Assembly: GCF_018390555.1 (NCBI RefSeq)
Contig: NZ_JAHBGB010000044.1
Location: 771,424-835,423 of the forward strand
Direction: 5' to 3'
Length of the DNA: 64,000 bases
Source of the DNA: Ancylobacter oerskovii
Lineage (GTDB): Bacteria; Pseudomonadota; Alphaproteobacteria; Rhizobiales; Xanthobacteraceae
Shown here: piece after piece, positions 46,792 to 54,214 of the stretch
Layout: each line of letters opens with the position of its first letter
Position numbering within the stretch: position 1 is the stretch's first letter
Position numbers and translations under genes: made by a program
The notes under the pieces: model-generated
What the model was told of the DNA's origin: nothing
What the model saw: the letters and a program-made list of their open reading frames with translations, nothing else
The model's database searches: none

Positions 46792-48474
46792 GTGGTCAAG
46801 TCGTCGGACGAACTGGTCTTCGCCGCACTGGGAGGTGTCGGCGAGATCGGCATGAATCTCGGGCTCTACGGGTTCGGTCCGCGCCACAAGCGGCAATGGC
46901 TGGTGGTGGACCTCGGCATTTCCTTCGCCGGGCCCGACGTGCCGGGCGTCGACATCATCATGCCGGATGTCGGCTTCCTCGATGCCGAGCGCGAGCGCAT
47001 CGTCGGGCTGGTGCTGACCCACGGCCATGAGGACCATGTCGGGGCGCTAGTCGACCTGTGGCCGCGCCTCGATTGCCCCGTCTACACCACTCCGTTCACC
47101 GCGGCGCTGGCGGAGGCCCGCCGGCTCGGCGAGCCGGGCGCGCCGAAGATCCCGTTCCGGGTGGTGCCCACCGGAGGGCGCGAACAGATCGGCCCGTTCG
47201 ACGTCGAATTCGTGCCGGTCGCCCATTCGATTCCCGACAGCCACGCGCTGGCCATCCGCACCCCGCTGGGCCTCGTCGTCCATACCGGCGACTGGAAGAT
47301 CGACCCGACCCCGGTGGTCGGCAACGTCACCGATCCCGCCCGCTTCAAGGCGCTGGGCGACGAGGGCGTGCGGGCGGTGATCTGCGATTCCACCAATGCC
47401 ATCCGCGACGGCATCTCTCCCTCGGAGGCCGATGTCGGCGTGGTGCTGGCCGACATCATGCGCGCCTCGCCCAACCGCGTGGCGGTGACCACCTTCGCCT
47501 CGAATGTCGCGCGCATTCGCTCGGTGGCGGAAGCGGCGCATTCGGTGGGGCGCGAGGTGGTGCTGGTCGGCCGCGCCATGGAGCGGGTGATCACCGTGGC
47601 GCGGGAGCAGGGGCTGCTCAACGGCCTGCCGCCGTTCCGCTCGGTGGATGCCTATGGCTTCCTGCCGCGCGACAAGGTGGTGGCGATCCTCACCGGCAGC
47701 CAGGGCGAGCCGCGCGCGGCGATGTCCCGCATCGCCTCTGACGACCATCCCGAGATCGCGCTGTCGGCCGGCGACCATGTGATCTTCTCCTCGCGCACCA
47801 TTCCCGGCAATGAGCGGGAGGTGAACCGCATCATCAACGCGCTGGTGCTGCAGGGCGTGAAGGTGACGACGGATCGCGACGCGCTGGTGCACGTCTCCGG
47901 CCATCCGCGCCGCGGCGAGCTGGAGCAGATGTATCAGTGGCTGCGCCCGCGCATCTCGGTGCCGGTGCATGGCGAGCCGCTGCACCTGTCCGAGCATGCC
48001 GAGCTCGCCCGCCGCATGGGCGCGCAGCAGGTGGTGCGCATCGTCGACGGCGACATGGTGCGGCTCATCGGCGAGGATCCGAGCCACGACGCCGAGGTGA
48101 TCGAGGAGATTCCTGTCGGCCGGCTGCACAAGGACGGCCTGGTGCTGGTGGGCGATGCCGACCCGGCCATCGCCGAGCGCCGGCGCCTGTCCTTCGCCGG
48201 CTTGATCTCGGTGGCGGTGGCGATGACCGCCAAGGGCGAGGTGGTGGGCGATCCGATGATCGACCTCACCGGCATCCCGCAGACCGGCATCGGCGGCAAG
48301 CCGCTCGACGAGGTGGTGGAGGACGCGGTGCTCGATTGCCTCGACGGCCTGCCCAAGGCCCGCCGGCGCGACCCGGACGCGGTGGCGGAATCGCTGACCC
48401 GCGCCGTGCGCTCGCAGGTGAACGCCGCCTGGGGCAAGAAGCCGCTCTGCCATGTGCTGGTGATCACGGTATGA
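46792..48474 (+). CDS. rnj: ribonuclease J
   Basis: A 560-residue beta-CASP metallo-beta-lactamase nuclease with 5' exo- and endonuclease activity in RNA turnover and rRNA maturation. The zinc motif LTHGHEDHVGAL has H77, H79, D81 and H82. VAHSIPDSHA, HTGDWKIDP and CDSTNA are further active-site blocks. The beta-CASP His motif is HVSGHPRRGELEQMYQWLRP, followed by PVHGE. It starts at GTG 46792 with AAGGGAG close upstream. It is known from Rhizobiales such as Sinorhizobium. The C-terminal domain is intact. Confidence 0.95.
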   Translation: MVKSSDELVFAALGGVGEIGMNLGLYGFGPRHKRQWLVVDLGISFAGPDVPGVDIIMPDVGFLDAERERIVGLVLTHGHEDHVGALVDLWPRLDCPVYTTPFTAALAEARRLGEPGAPKIPFRVVPTGGREQIGPFDVEFVPVAHSIPDSHALAIRTPLGLVVHTGDWKIDPTPVVGNVTDPARFKALGDEGVRAVICDSTNAIRDGISPSEADVGVVLADIMRASPNRVAVTTFASNVARIRSVAEAAHSVGREVVLVGRAMERVITVAREQGLLNGLPPFRSVDAYGFLPRDKVVAILTGSQGEPRAAMSRIASDDHPEIALSAGDHVIFSSRTIPGNEREVNRIINALVLQGVKVTTDRDALVHVSGHPRRGELEQMYQWLRPRISVPVHGEPLHLSEHAELARRMGAQQVVRIVDGDMVRLIGEDPSHDAEVIEEIPVGRLHKDGLVLVGDADPAIAERRRLSFAGLISVAVAMTAKGEVVGDPMIDLTGIPQTGIGGKPLDEVVEDAVLDCLDGLPKARRRDPDAVAESLTRAVRSQVNAAWGKKPLCHVLVITV

Positions 48475-48527
48475 AGGAGCGCGCCGGCGGCTAGAGCCGG
48501 CGCGTCTTGCCGGCGGGAGATGCTGTC

Positions 48528-48932
48528 ATGATCGGCCGTCTCAATCACGTCGCCATCGCGGTGCCGGACCTCGCCGCGGCGAGCGCGCTCTATCGCGACA
48601 CCCTGGGGGCCACGGTGTCGGAGCCGGTCGATCAGCCCGAGCACGGGGTGACGACGGTCTTCATCGACCTGCCGAACACCAAGATCGAGCTGCTCGGCGC
48701 GCTGGGCGCGGATTCGCCGATCGGCAAGTTCCTCGCGCGCAACCCGGATGGCGGCATCCATCATCTCTGCTACGAGGTCGACGACATCCTCGCGGCGCGG
48801 GACAGCCTGAAGGCGGCGGGCGCGCGGGTGCTGGGCTCGGGCGAGCCGCGGCCCGGCGCGCATGGCAAGCCGGTGCTGTTCCTGCACCCGAAGGATTTCA
48901 ACGGCACCCTCGTCGAACTGGAGCAGGCCTGA
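48528..48932 (+). CDS. mce: methylmalonyl-CoA epimerase
   Basis: A 134-residue vicinal-oxygen-chelate enzyme converting (R)- and (S)-methylmalonyl-CoA in propionate and amino-acid breakdown. The N-terminal MIGRLNHVAIAVPDLAAASA contains the first metal His; GGIHHLCYEVDDI and FNGTLVELEQ supply further ligands. ATG 48528 follows GGGAG; a TTG 21 bases upstream is less likely. No mutase gene is in the window. Confidence 0.93.
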   Translation: MIGRLNHVAIAVPDLAAASALYRDTLGATVSEPVDQPEHGVTTVFIDLPNTKIELLGALGADSPIGKFLARNPDGGIHHLCYEVDDILAARDSLKAAGARVLGSGEPRPGAHGKPVLFLHPKDFNGTLVELEQA

Positions 48933-48935
48933 GCC

Positions 48936-49205
48936 ATGTTCGGCATCGGCACCTATATCGCCATCTATTTCCTCGTCTGGTGGACGGTGATCTTCATGAC
49001 GCTGCCCTTCGGCGTGCGCTCGCAGCACGAGGACGGCGCGGTACGGGACGGCACCGAGCCGGGCGCGCCGCAGCGCCCGCTGCTGCTGCGCAAGGCGATC
49101 GCCACCTCTCTCATCGCCGCCGTCATCGTCGGCCTGTTCGCCTTCCTGCTGGAGACCCACCGGCTGACGCTCGACATGTTCCCGATGCCGTTCAAGACCT
49201 ATTGA
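48936..49205 (+). CDS. DUF1467 two-helix membrane protein
   Basis: An 89-residue protein of the DUF1467 family. The N-terminal helix is TYIAIYFLVWWTVIFMTLPF. The signature GVRSQHEDG...GTEPGAPQRP follows, then a second helix (AIATSLIAAVIVGLFAFLLE). Function unknown. It starts three bases after mce, as is usual in alphaproteobacteria, and precedes proS after a 700-base gap of repeats. Confidence 0.93.
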   Translation: MFGIGTYIAIYFLVWWTVIFMTLPFGVRSQHEDGAVRDGTEPGAPQRPLLLRKAIATSLIAAVIVGLFAFLLETHRLTLDMFPMPFKTY

Positions 49206-49275
49206 ACGGATGGGGGGAAGGCGCGCGGTGACCACCCGGTCATGAGCAGCTGCCGGAAGCATACTACGTAAACGC

Positions 49276-49367
49276 CGTCATGCCCGGGCTTAACCCGGGC
49301 ATCCACGACTTCCCGCTGGCGCGCCCGACCAAAGACGTGGATGGCCGGGACAAGCCCGGCCATGACG
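49276..49367. repeat. compound palindromic repeat element
   Basis: A 92-bp symmetrical element. Outer arms CGTCAT/ATGACG enclose the hairpin TGCCCGGG-CTTAA-CCCGGGCA (49281-49301). ATCCACG (49301-49307) pairs with CGTGGAT (49336-49342), and a hairpin ATGGCCGGG-ACAAG-CCCGGCCAT (49341-49363) follows. A degenerate part-copy (TGTCATGCCTGGGACAAGCC onward) is at 49411-49440. Elements like this are frequent between genes of Bradyrhizobium and relatives (recalled, not searched). Confidence 0.8.
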
Positions 49368-49410
49368 TCGCTCTGGAGACCGAGCCCCTGCCGGCCTCAT
49401 GTGAGAGGGC

Positions 49411-49440
49411 TGTCATGCCTGGGACAAGCCCGACCATGAC
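49411..49440. repeat. partial copy of the 49276 palindromic element
   Basis: A fused, shortened copy: its left part matches the GTCATGCC...GGG start and its right part the GGGACAAGCCCG-CCATGAC end of the element at 49276-49367, with the middle missing. It is therefore likely a deletion product or decayed unit. Confidence 0.6.
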
Positions 49441-49498
49441 GGTGTTTCGCCTGAGTTGCGTCGGATCCGGTGTCCTGCGGCAATTCATTGAGACCGGC

Positions 49499-49530
49499 AA
49501 AAAAAGAGGCGGGATCCGAAGATCCCGCCT
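49499..49530 (-). terminator. rho-independent terminator, minus strand (possibly bidirectional)
   Basis: A perfect 10-bp stem AGGCGGGATC/GATCCCGCCT (49507-49516 with 49521-49530) has a four-base loop, read TTCG on the minus strand. Minus-strand transcription would then meet seven Ts (49505 to 49499). On the plus strand the following TTCTCTTTCT is weaker. Confidence 0.75.
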
Positions 49531-49708
49531 TCTCTTTCTAATGGCCGCCCGCGCCTGGTTCTGTCCCGTTATCGGTGATCTGCCAGGGGGCTTTCTTGCC
49601 GATCATTCCTCCCGAGACCCGGGCCGGACGCCGCGCTTGAGCGTGGACGGGCGGACCCCTTTCTTGAGGCCAGCAACATAAGCCGGAATGAAGCCGCTTG
49701 TCATCCTT
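49499..49708 (-). ncRNA. candidate small transcript or small-ORF mRNA upstream of proS
   Basis: On the minus strand a promoter-like TTGACG (49745-49740) and TCTATT (49721-49716, 18-base spacer) would start an RNA near 49708 that ends at the strong terminator at 49499-49530, about 210 nt long. It contains a 33-codon frame (49704 to 49603, beginning [20 protein letters not shown]) whose stop overlaps, as ATGA, the start of a 22-codon frame (49606 to 49538, MIGKKAPWQITDNG) with GGAGG beside it. It could be a regulatory RNA, a two-peptide mRNA, or nothing. No known RNA family is recognised. Confidence 0.3.
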
Positions 49709-49904
49709 GCGCCGCAATAGATCGTTTGTGCAGCGCAATCGTCAAAAGTGCAGCGGGCGTGTGACAGCCGTTCAAATTGCCGTCGTCACAGGCGGCGAGG
49801 GCGGGGGAGGGGCGGGCGAGGGCTTGTCTTTTCGATGCCGATCCGGTTTCACTCGGCACCGTCTTTCCGGCCATCCGCGCCGGTCGAATCGAAAGTCCCG
49901 TCCG

Positions 49905-51227
49905 ATGCGCCTGTCCCGCTACTTCCTTCCCATCCTGCGCGAAGTGCCGAAGGAAGCCGAAATCGTTTCGCACCGGCTGATGCTGCGCGCCGGCATGATC
50001 CGGCAGGAGAGCGCCGGCATCTACGCCTGGCTGCCGCTCGGCAAGAAGGTGCTGGACAAGATCTGCGCCGTCATCCGCGAAGAGCAGAACCGCTCCGGCG
50101 CCATCGAGATCATGATGCCGACCATCCAGTCGGCCGATCTCTGGCGCGAGAGCGGCCGCTATGACGACTATGGCAAGGAGATGCTGCGCATCAAGGATCG
50201 GCACGAGCGCGATATGCTCTACGGGCCGACCAATGAGGAGATGCTCACCGAGATCGTCCGGGCCTATGTGAAGTCCTACAAGGACCTGCCGCTGAACCTC
50301 TACCACATCCAGTGGAAGTTCCGCGACGAGGTGCGCCCGCGCTTCGGCGTCATGCGCTCGCGCGAATTCCTGATGAAGGACGCCTATTCGATCGATCTCG
50401 ACTTCGACAATGCGGTCATCGCCTATAACCGTATGTTCGTCGCCTATCTGCGCACCTTCGCCCGGCTGGGGCTGACGGCGATCCCGATGGTGGCCGATAC
50501 CGGCCCGATCGGCGGCAACCACAGCCACGAATTCATCATCCTCGCCTCCACCGGCGAGAGCGAGGTGTTCTGCCACGCCGACTATCTCGACATGCCGCCC
50601 CCGGCCGCCGATATCGATTTCCGCGACCCGGCGGCGCTGCAGGGCGCGGTGGACCAGTGGACCAGCCTCTACGCCGCCACCGAGGAAAAGCACGACGTCG
50701 CCGCCTTCGAGGCGGTCGAGGAGGGCAAGCGCCTCTCGGCCCGCGGCATCGAGGTGGGCCACATCTTCTATTTCGGCACCAAATATTCCGAGCCGATGGG
50801 CGCCAGGGTCACGGGACCGGACGGCGTCGAGCGCCCGGTGCATATGGGTTCCTACGGCATCGGCCCCTCGCGCCTCGTGGCGGCGATCATCGAAGCCTCG
50901 CATGATGAGAACGGCATCATCTGGCCGGACGCCATCGCGCCGTTCCAGGTGGGCATCCTCAACCTCAAGGTCGGCGACGCGGCGACCGACGCCGCCTGCG
51001 AGCAGCTCTACGCGACGCTCACCGCCAGGGGCGTCGACGTGCTCTATGACGACACCGAGGAGCGGCCGGGCTCGAAATTCGCCACCGCCGACCTCATCGG
51101 CGTGCCGTGGCAGATCATCGTCGGGCCGAAGGGCCTCGCCGCCGGCACGGTGGAACTGAAGCGGCGCGCCGATGGCGCGCGCGAGAACCTGTCCCTCGAG
51201 GCCGCGCTCGCCCGCGTGCTCGGCTGA
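49905..51227 (+). CDS. proS: prolyl-tRNA synthetase, short form
   Basis: A 440-residue class II synthetase charging tRNA-Pro. Start [20 protein letters not shown]; motif 1 region [14 protein letters not shown]; motif 2 [19 protein letters not shown]; motif 3 [16 protein letters not shown]. The C-terminal anticodon-binding domain begins near residue 345. The large editing insertion between motifs 2 and 3 found in E. coli ProRS is replaced by a short linker, the form typical of Rhizobiales. ATG 49905 fits the family; longer in-frame starts run into non-coding sequence. No clear ribosome-binding site is visible. Confidence 0.96.
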   Translation: MRLSRYFLPILREVPKEAEIVSHRLMLRAGMIRQESAGIYAWLPLGKKVLDKICAVIREEQNRSGAIEIMMPTIQSADLWRESGRYDDYGKEMLRIKDRHERDMLYGPTNEEMLTEIVRAYVKSYKDLPLNLYHIQWKFRDEVRPRFGVMRSREFLMKDAYSIDLDFDNAVIAYNRMFVAYLRTFARLGLTAIPMVADTGPIGGNHSHEFIILASTGESEVFCHADYLDMPPPAADIDFRDPAALQGAVDQWTSLYAATEEKHDVAAFEAVEEGKRLSARGIEVGHIFYFGTKYSEPMGARVTGPDGVERPVHMGSYGIGPSRLVAAIIEASHDENGIIWPDAIAPFQVGILNLKVGDAATDAACEQLYATLTARGVDVLYDDTEERPGSKFATADLIGVPWQIIVGPKGLAAGTVELKRRADGARENLSLEAALARVLG

Positions 51228-51250
51228 GCGCGGGGAGCGGCGGAGGCGAG

Positions 51251-52630
51251 ATGGCGTTCAAGGATGCGATCGGCAGCCTGATGGGCCGGGGGGGCAGGAA
51301 AGCAACCCCGGCCAAGGCTCCCATGCAGAAGGCGCGGAAGGCTGCCGCCGCCCCGGAGACGGGAGCGGAGCCTTCCGGCACGCGCCCGTTCAGCGCCTTC
51401 GAATGGATGCTGTCGCTGCGTTATCTGCGCGCCCGCCGCAAGGAGGGCTTCATCTCGGTCATCGCCGGCTTCTCCTTCCTCGGCATCATGCTGGGGGTGG
51501 CGACGCTGATCATCGTCATGGCGGTGATGAACGGCTTCCGCACCGAGCTGCTGTCGAAGATTCTCGGCCTCAACGGCCACCTGCTGGTGCAGCCGATCGA
51601 CAGCCCGCTGACCGATTACGACGAAGTCGCCAAGCGCATCGCCGGCGTGCCGGGGATCAAGCTCGCGGTGCCGCTGATCGAGGGGCAGGCGCTGGCCTCC
51701 TCGGCCTTCAACGCTTCGGGCGTGCTGGTGCGCGGCATCTCGGAGACGAATCTCCGCGCGCTGCCCTCCATCGGCGCCAATATCCGTGAGGGCACGCTGG
51801 AGGGCTTCGACCAGGGCGAGGGCATCGCCATCGGCAAGCGGCTCGCCGATCAGCTCGCTTTGCATGCGGGGGACAACATGACCCTCGTCTCGCCGCGCGG
51901 GGCGGTGACGCCGATGGGCACGAGCCCGCGCATCAAGGCCTATCGCATCGCGGCGGTGTTCGAGATCGGCATGTCGGAATATGACGGCGCCTTCGTCTTC
52001 ATGCCGTTGCCGGAGGCGCAGGCCTATTTCAACAAGGATGGCGACGTCACCGCCATCGAGGTCTACACCGACAATGCCGACGCCATGGAGAAATACCGGG
52101 CGGCCGTGCAGCAGGCGGCGCAGCGGCCGGTCTACATCGTCGACTGGCGACAGCGAAACGCCACCTTCTTCAACGCGCTGCAGGTGGAGCGGAACGTGAT
52201 GTTCCTCATCCTCACCCTTATCGTGGTGGTGGCGGCGTTCAACATCGTCTCCGGTCTCAACATGCTGGTGAAGGACAAGGGCCGCGACATCGGCATATTG
52301 CGCACCATGGGCGCCTCGCGCGGGGCGATCATGCGCATCTTCCTCGTCACCGGCGCGGCGATCGGCGTCGTCGGCACCCTGGCCGGCTTCCTGCTCGGCC
52401 TCGTCGTCTGCCTGAACGTCGAGGAAATCCGCCAGTTCATCTCCTGGCTGACCGCCACCGAGCTGTTCTCGCCGGAACTCTATTACCTGTCGCGCCTGCC
52501 GGCGGAGATGAATGCCGGCGAGACCGCCTCGGTGGTCATCATGGCGTTGATCCTTTCCTTCCTCGCTCCGCTCTACCCGTCCTGGCGCGCCGCGCGCCTC
52601 GATCCGGTGGAAGCGCTGCGCTACGAGTGA
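51251..52630 (+). CDS. lolC: lipoprotein-releasing ABC permease LolC/LolE
   Basis: A 459-residue permease that, with LolD, extracts lipoproteins from the inner membrane for transfer to LolA. Four membrane helices: one near residue 75 ([20 protein letters not shown]) and three after about 320 ([20 protein letters not shown] and on), with a large periplasmic domain between. FtsX-like C-terminal blocks are clear ([20 protein letters not shown]). A hydrophilic 45-residue N-terminal extension precedes the first helix. Only one permease gene is present, so a homodimer (LolF-like) is inferred. ATG follows GGAGG. Confidence 0.95.
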   Translation: MAFKDAIGSLMGRGGRKATPAKAPMQKARKAAAAPETGAEPSGTRPFSAFEWMLSLRYLRARRKEGFISVIAGFSFLGIMLGVATLIIVMAVMNGFRTELLSKILGLNGHLLVQPIDSPLTDYDEVAKRIAGVPGIKLAVPLIEGQALASSAFNASGVLVRGISETNLRALPSIGANIREGTLEGFDQGEGIAIGKRLADQLALHAGDNMTLVSPRGAVTPMGTSPRIKAYRIAAVFEIGMSEYDGAFVFMPLPEAQAYFNKDGDVTAIEVYTDNADAMEKYRAAVQQAAQRPVYIVDWRQRNATFFNALQVERNVMFLILTLIVVVAAFNIVSGLNMLVKDKGRDIGILRTMGASRGAIMRIFLVTGAAIGVVGTLAGFLLGLVVCLNVEEIRQFISWLTATELFSPELYYLSRLPAEMNAGETASVVIMALILSFLAPLYPSWRAARLDPVEALRYE

Positions 52631-52637
52631 GGCGGGA

Positions 52638-53318
52638 ATGGCTGCCGCATTGCGCCTTCAGGGCATCGAACGCCGCTATGTGCAGGGCGAGGGCACGCTG
52701 GAGATTCTCCGCGGTGCCGATTTCGTGGTGATGGAGGGGCAGTCGGTGGCGCTCGTCGCCCCGTCCGGCACCGGCAAGTCGACGCTCCTGCACATTGCCG
52801 GGCTGCTCGAGCACCAGGACGCCGGCGAGGTCTATCTCGGCGAGCAGGCCACGGCCGGCCTGCCCGACGCCGAGCGCACCCGCATCCGCCGCACCGATAT
52901 CGGCTTCGTCTATCAGTTCCACCATTTGCTGCCGGAATTCTCGGCGCTGGAAAACGTGATGCTGCCGCAGATGATCCGCGGCCTCGCCAAGCGCGAGGCG
53001 GCGGCGCGCGGCAAGGAACTGCTCGGCTATCTCGGCCTCGGCAAGCGGCTGGACCACCGGCCCGGCGAGCTTTCCGGCGGCGAGCAGCAGCGCGTCGCCA
53101 TCGCCCGCGCGGTGGCCAATGCGCCGCGGGTGCTGCTGGCCGACGAGCCGACCGGCAACCTCGATCCGCACACCGCCGATCACGTCTTCCACGCACTGCA
53201 GCAGCTCGTGGACGCCACCGGACTGGCGGCGGTGATCGCCACCCACAATCTCGATCTCGCCGCGCGCATGCATCGGCGGGTGACGCTGCAGGACGGGGCC
53301 GTCGTCGAGCTGGCCTGA
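52638..53318 (+). CDS. lolD: lipoprotein-releasing ABC ATPase LolD
   Basis: A 226-residue ABC ATPase. Walker [19 protein letters not shown], signature [20 protein letters not shown], Walker [18 protein letters not shown] and the H-loop ATHNLDLA are all intact. It energises the preceding LolC/E permease and lies seven bases after it. MacB-type ATPases are the closest alternative; context favours Lol. Confidence 0.95.
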   Translation: MAAALRLQGIERRYVQGEGTLEILRGADFVVMEGQSVALVAPSGTGKSTLLHIAGLLEHQDAGEVYLGEQATAGLPDAERTRIRRTDIGFVYQFHHLLPEFSALENVMLPQMIRGLAKREAAARGKELLGYLGLGKRLDHRPGELSGGEQQRVAIARAVANAPRVLLADEPTGNLDPHTADHVFHALQQLVDATGLAAVIATHNLDLAARMHRRVTLQDGAVVELA

Positions 53319-53402
53319 TCGTCTGATCATTTTCCTTGCCGCGCCGACAGTCCGCCGCAATAATTTCGGGAGGGACCTCGGATGCGCTGAGGAGCTCACC
53401 GG

Positions 53403-53858
53403 ATGGATGTCCTGTGGCTTGATCATCTGACGATGCTGTCCGTCGCCGTGCTCGCCGCGGTGCTGCTGATCGCCGCGTTGCGCCTGTTCGGCATACGCCA
53501 TGTACGGCCGGTCGCCGAGCGACAGCTGGCCGGCGATGGCGGCTACCACTACGTGATCCATCCCACCGACACCCACCGGGCGAAGATCGGTCGCTTCTCC
53601 GAGCTTGCCGCCACGGCCTCCGGTTATGACTGCGTCGCCGAACTGGTGCCGGAGACCTCGAAGGCGCGCGATGTGCGCATCCATGTGGTGGTGGAAGGGG
53701 CGACGGTCGGCGAGATCGCCCGCCGCGAAGTGCGAAGCTTCATGGCGGCGATGGGCGGCAAGCCGGCACGCTGCGACGCGGTGATCGTCGCCCATCGCGA
53801 GGCCGCGCGCGGCCATTCCGTGCGGCTCGATCTCGACTGGCCGCCGCGCCTTTCCTGA
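53403..53858 (+). CDS. hypothetical membrane-anchored protein (151 aa)
   Basis: A 151-residue protein with one N-terminal helix (TMLSVAVLAAVLLIAALRLF, about 10-29) and a soluble domain of about 110 residues. The soluble part has alternating beta-like segments (YHYVIHPTDTHRAKIGRF, VRIHVVVEGATVGEIARREV, PARCDAVIVAHREAARGHSV). No catalytic motif is evident and no family is recognised with confidence. GAGGAG lies before the ATG. The gene stands between lolD (84 bases upstream) and the LexA-box region, and may or may not share the lol transcript. Confidence 0.75.
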   Translation: MDVLWLDHLTMLSVAVLAAVLLIAALRLFGIRHVRPVAERQLAGDGGYHYVIHPTDTHRAKIGRFSELAATASGYDCVAELVPETSKARDVRIHVVVEGATVGEIARREVRSFMAAMGGKPARCDAVIVAHREAARGHSVRLDLDWPPRLS

Positions 53859-53925
53859 CATCTGCCGACGCTGGGTTTGCCGACGATTCGACAGGTCGCG
53901 TTATCCCTTTCGCAACCAACGACAG

Positions 53926-53940
53926 GAACGGAGAGAGAAC
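53926..53940 (-). promoter_or_regulatory. LexA box 1 (GAAC-N7-GAAC)
   Basis: A perfect copy, read on the plus strand as GAAC 53926-53929, seven bases, GAAC 53937-53940. This equals GTTC-N7-GTTC on the minus strand, the direct-repeat LexA site known in Rhizobiales, Caulobacter and Rhodobacter. It lies just upstream of a TTGACC -35-like hexamer (53946-53951). Confidence 0.8.
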
Positions 53941-53971
53941 AAAACTTGACCTGACGGCTTTTATCCCCGAT

Positions 53972-53986
53972 GTTCTCTTTATGTTC
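53972..53986 (+). promoter_or_regulatory. LexA box 2 (GTTC-N7-GTTC)
   Basis: GTTC 53972-53975, TCTTTAT, GTTC 53983-53986: a second perfect alphaproteobacterial LexA site, in opposite orientation to box 1 and 31 bases from it. It lies where the -10 region or transcription start of the small downstream gene would be, so LexA should block transcription until DNA damage. Confidence 0.85.
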
Positions 53987-54014
53987 CAAGTCGCCAGTCG
54001 CAAGGGAGAACGTC

Positions 54015-54113
54015 ATGATCCGCATCCTGTTTCAGGAGCTCGCCGCGCTTTCCTCCATCGGCCTGTTCGTCGCCATGATCGGCATCTGGGCCGGCGTGTT
54101 CACCGGCGTCTGA
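54015..54113 (+). CDS. SOS-controlled 32-residue membrane peptide, SidA-like
   Basis: A 32-codon gene. It opens MIRILFQELAALSSIGLFVA and continues with a hydrophobic stretch ending GVFTGV. This forms one predicted membrane helix after a short basic/amphipathic N-terminus. AAGGGAG lies six bases upstream of the ATG, a strong ribosome-binding site, and two perfect LexA boxes lie 29 and 75 bases before the start. Known: Caulobacter SidA is a 29-residue SOS-induced inner-membrane peptide that blocks division through FtsW. Inferred: this is a functional counterpart; sequence identity could not be tested. dnaE begins about 100 bases downstream on the same strand. Confidence 0.8.
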   Translation: MIRILFQELAALSSIGLFVAMIGIWAGVFTGV

Positions 54114-54214
54114 GGATGGCGGGGACAGTTGCGGCGCTCGCGCCGTCGCGAGTGGACGCTGGCCGCCTTGATCCGCACCATGGACGCGAGTGAGTCGCGA
54201 CAGGGAGGAAGATC

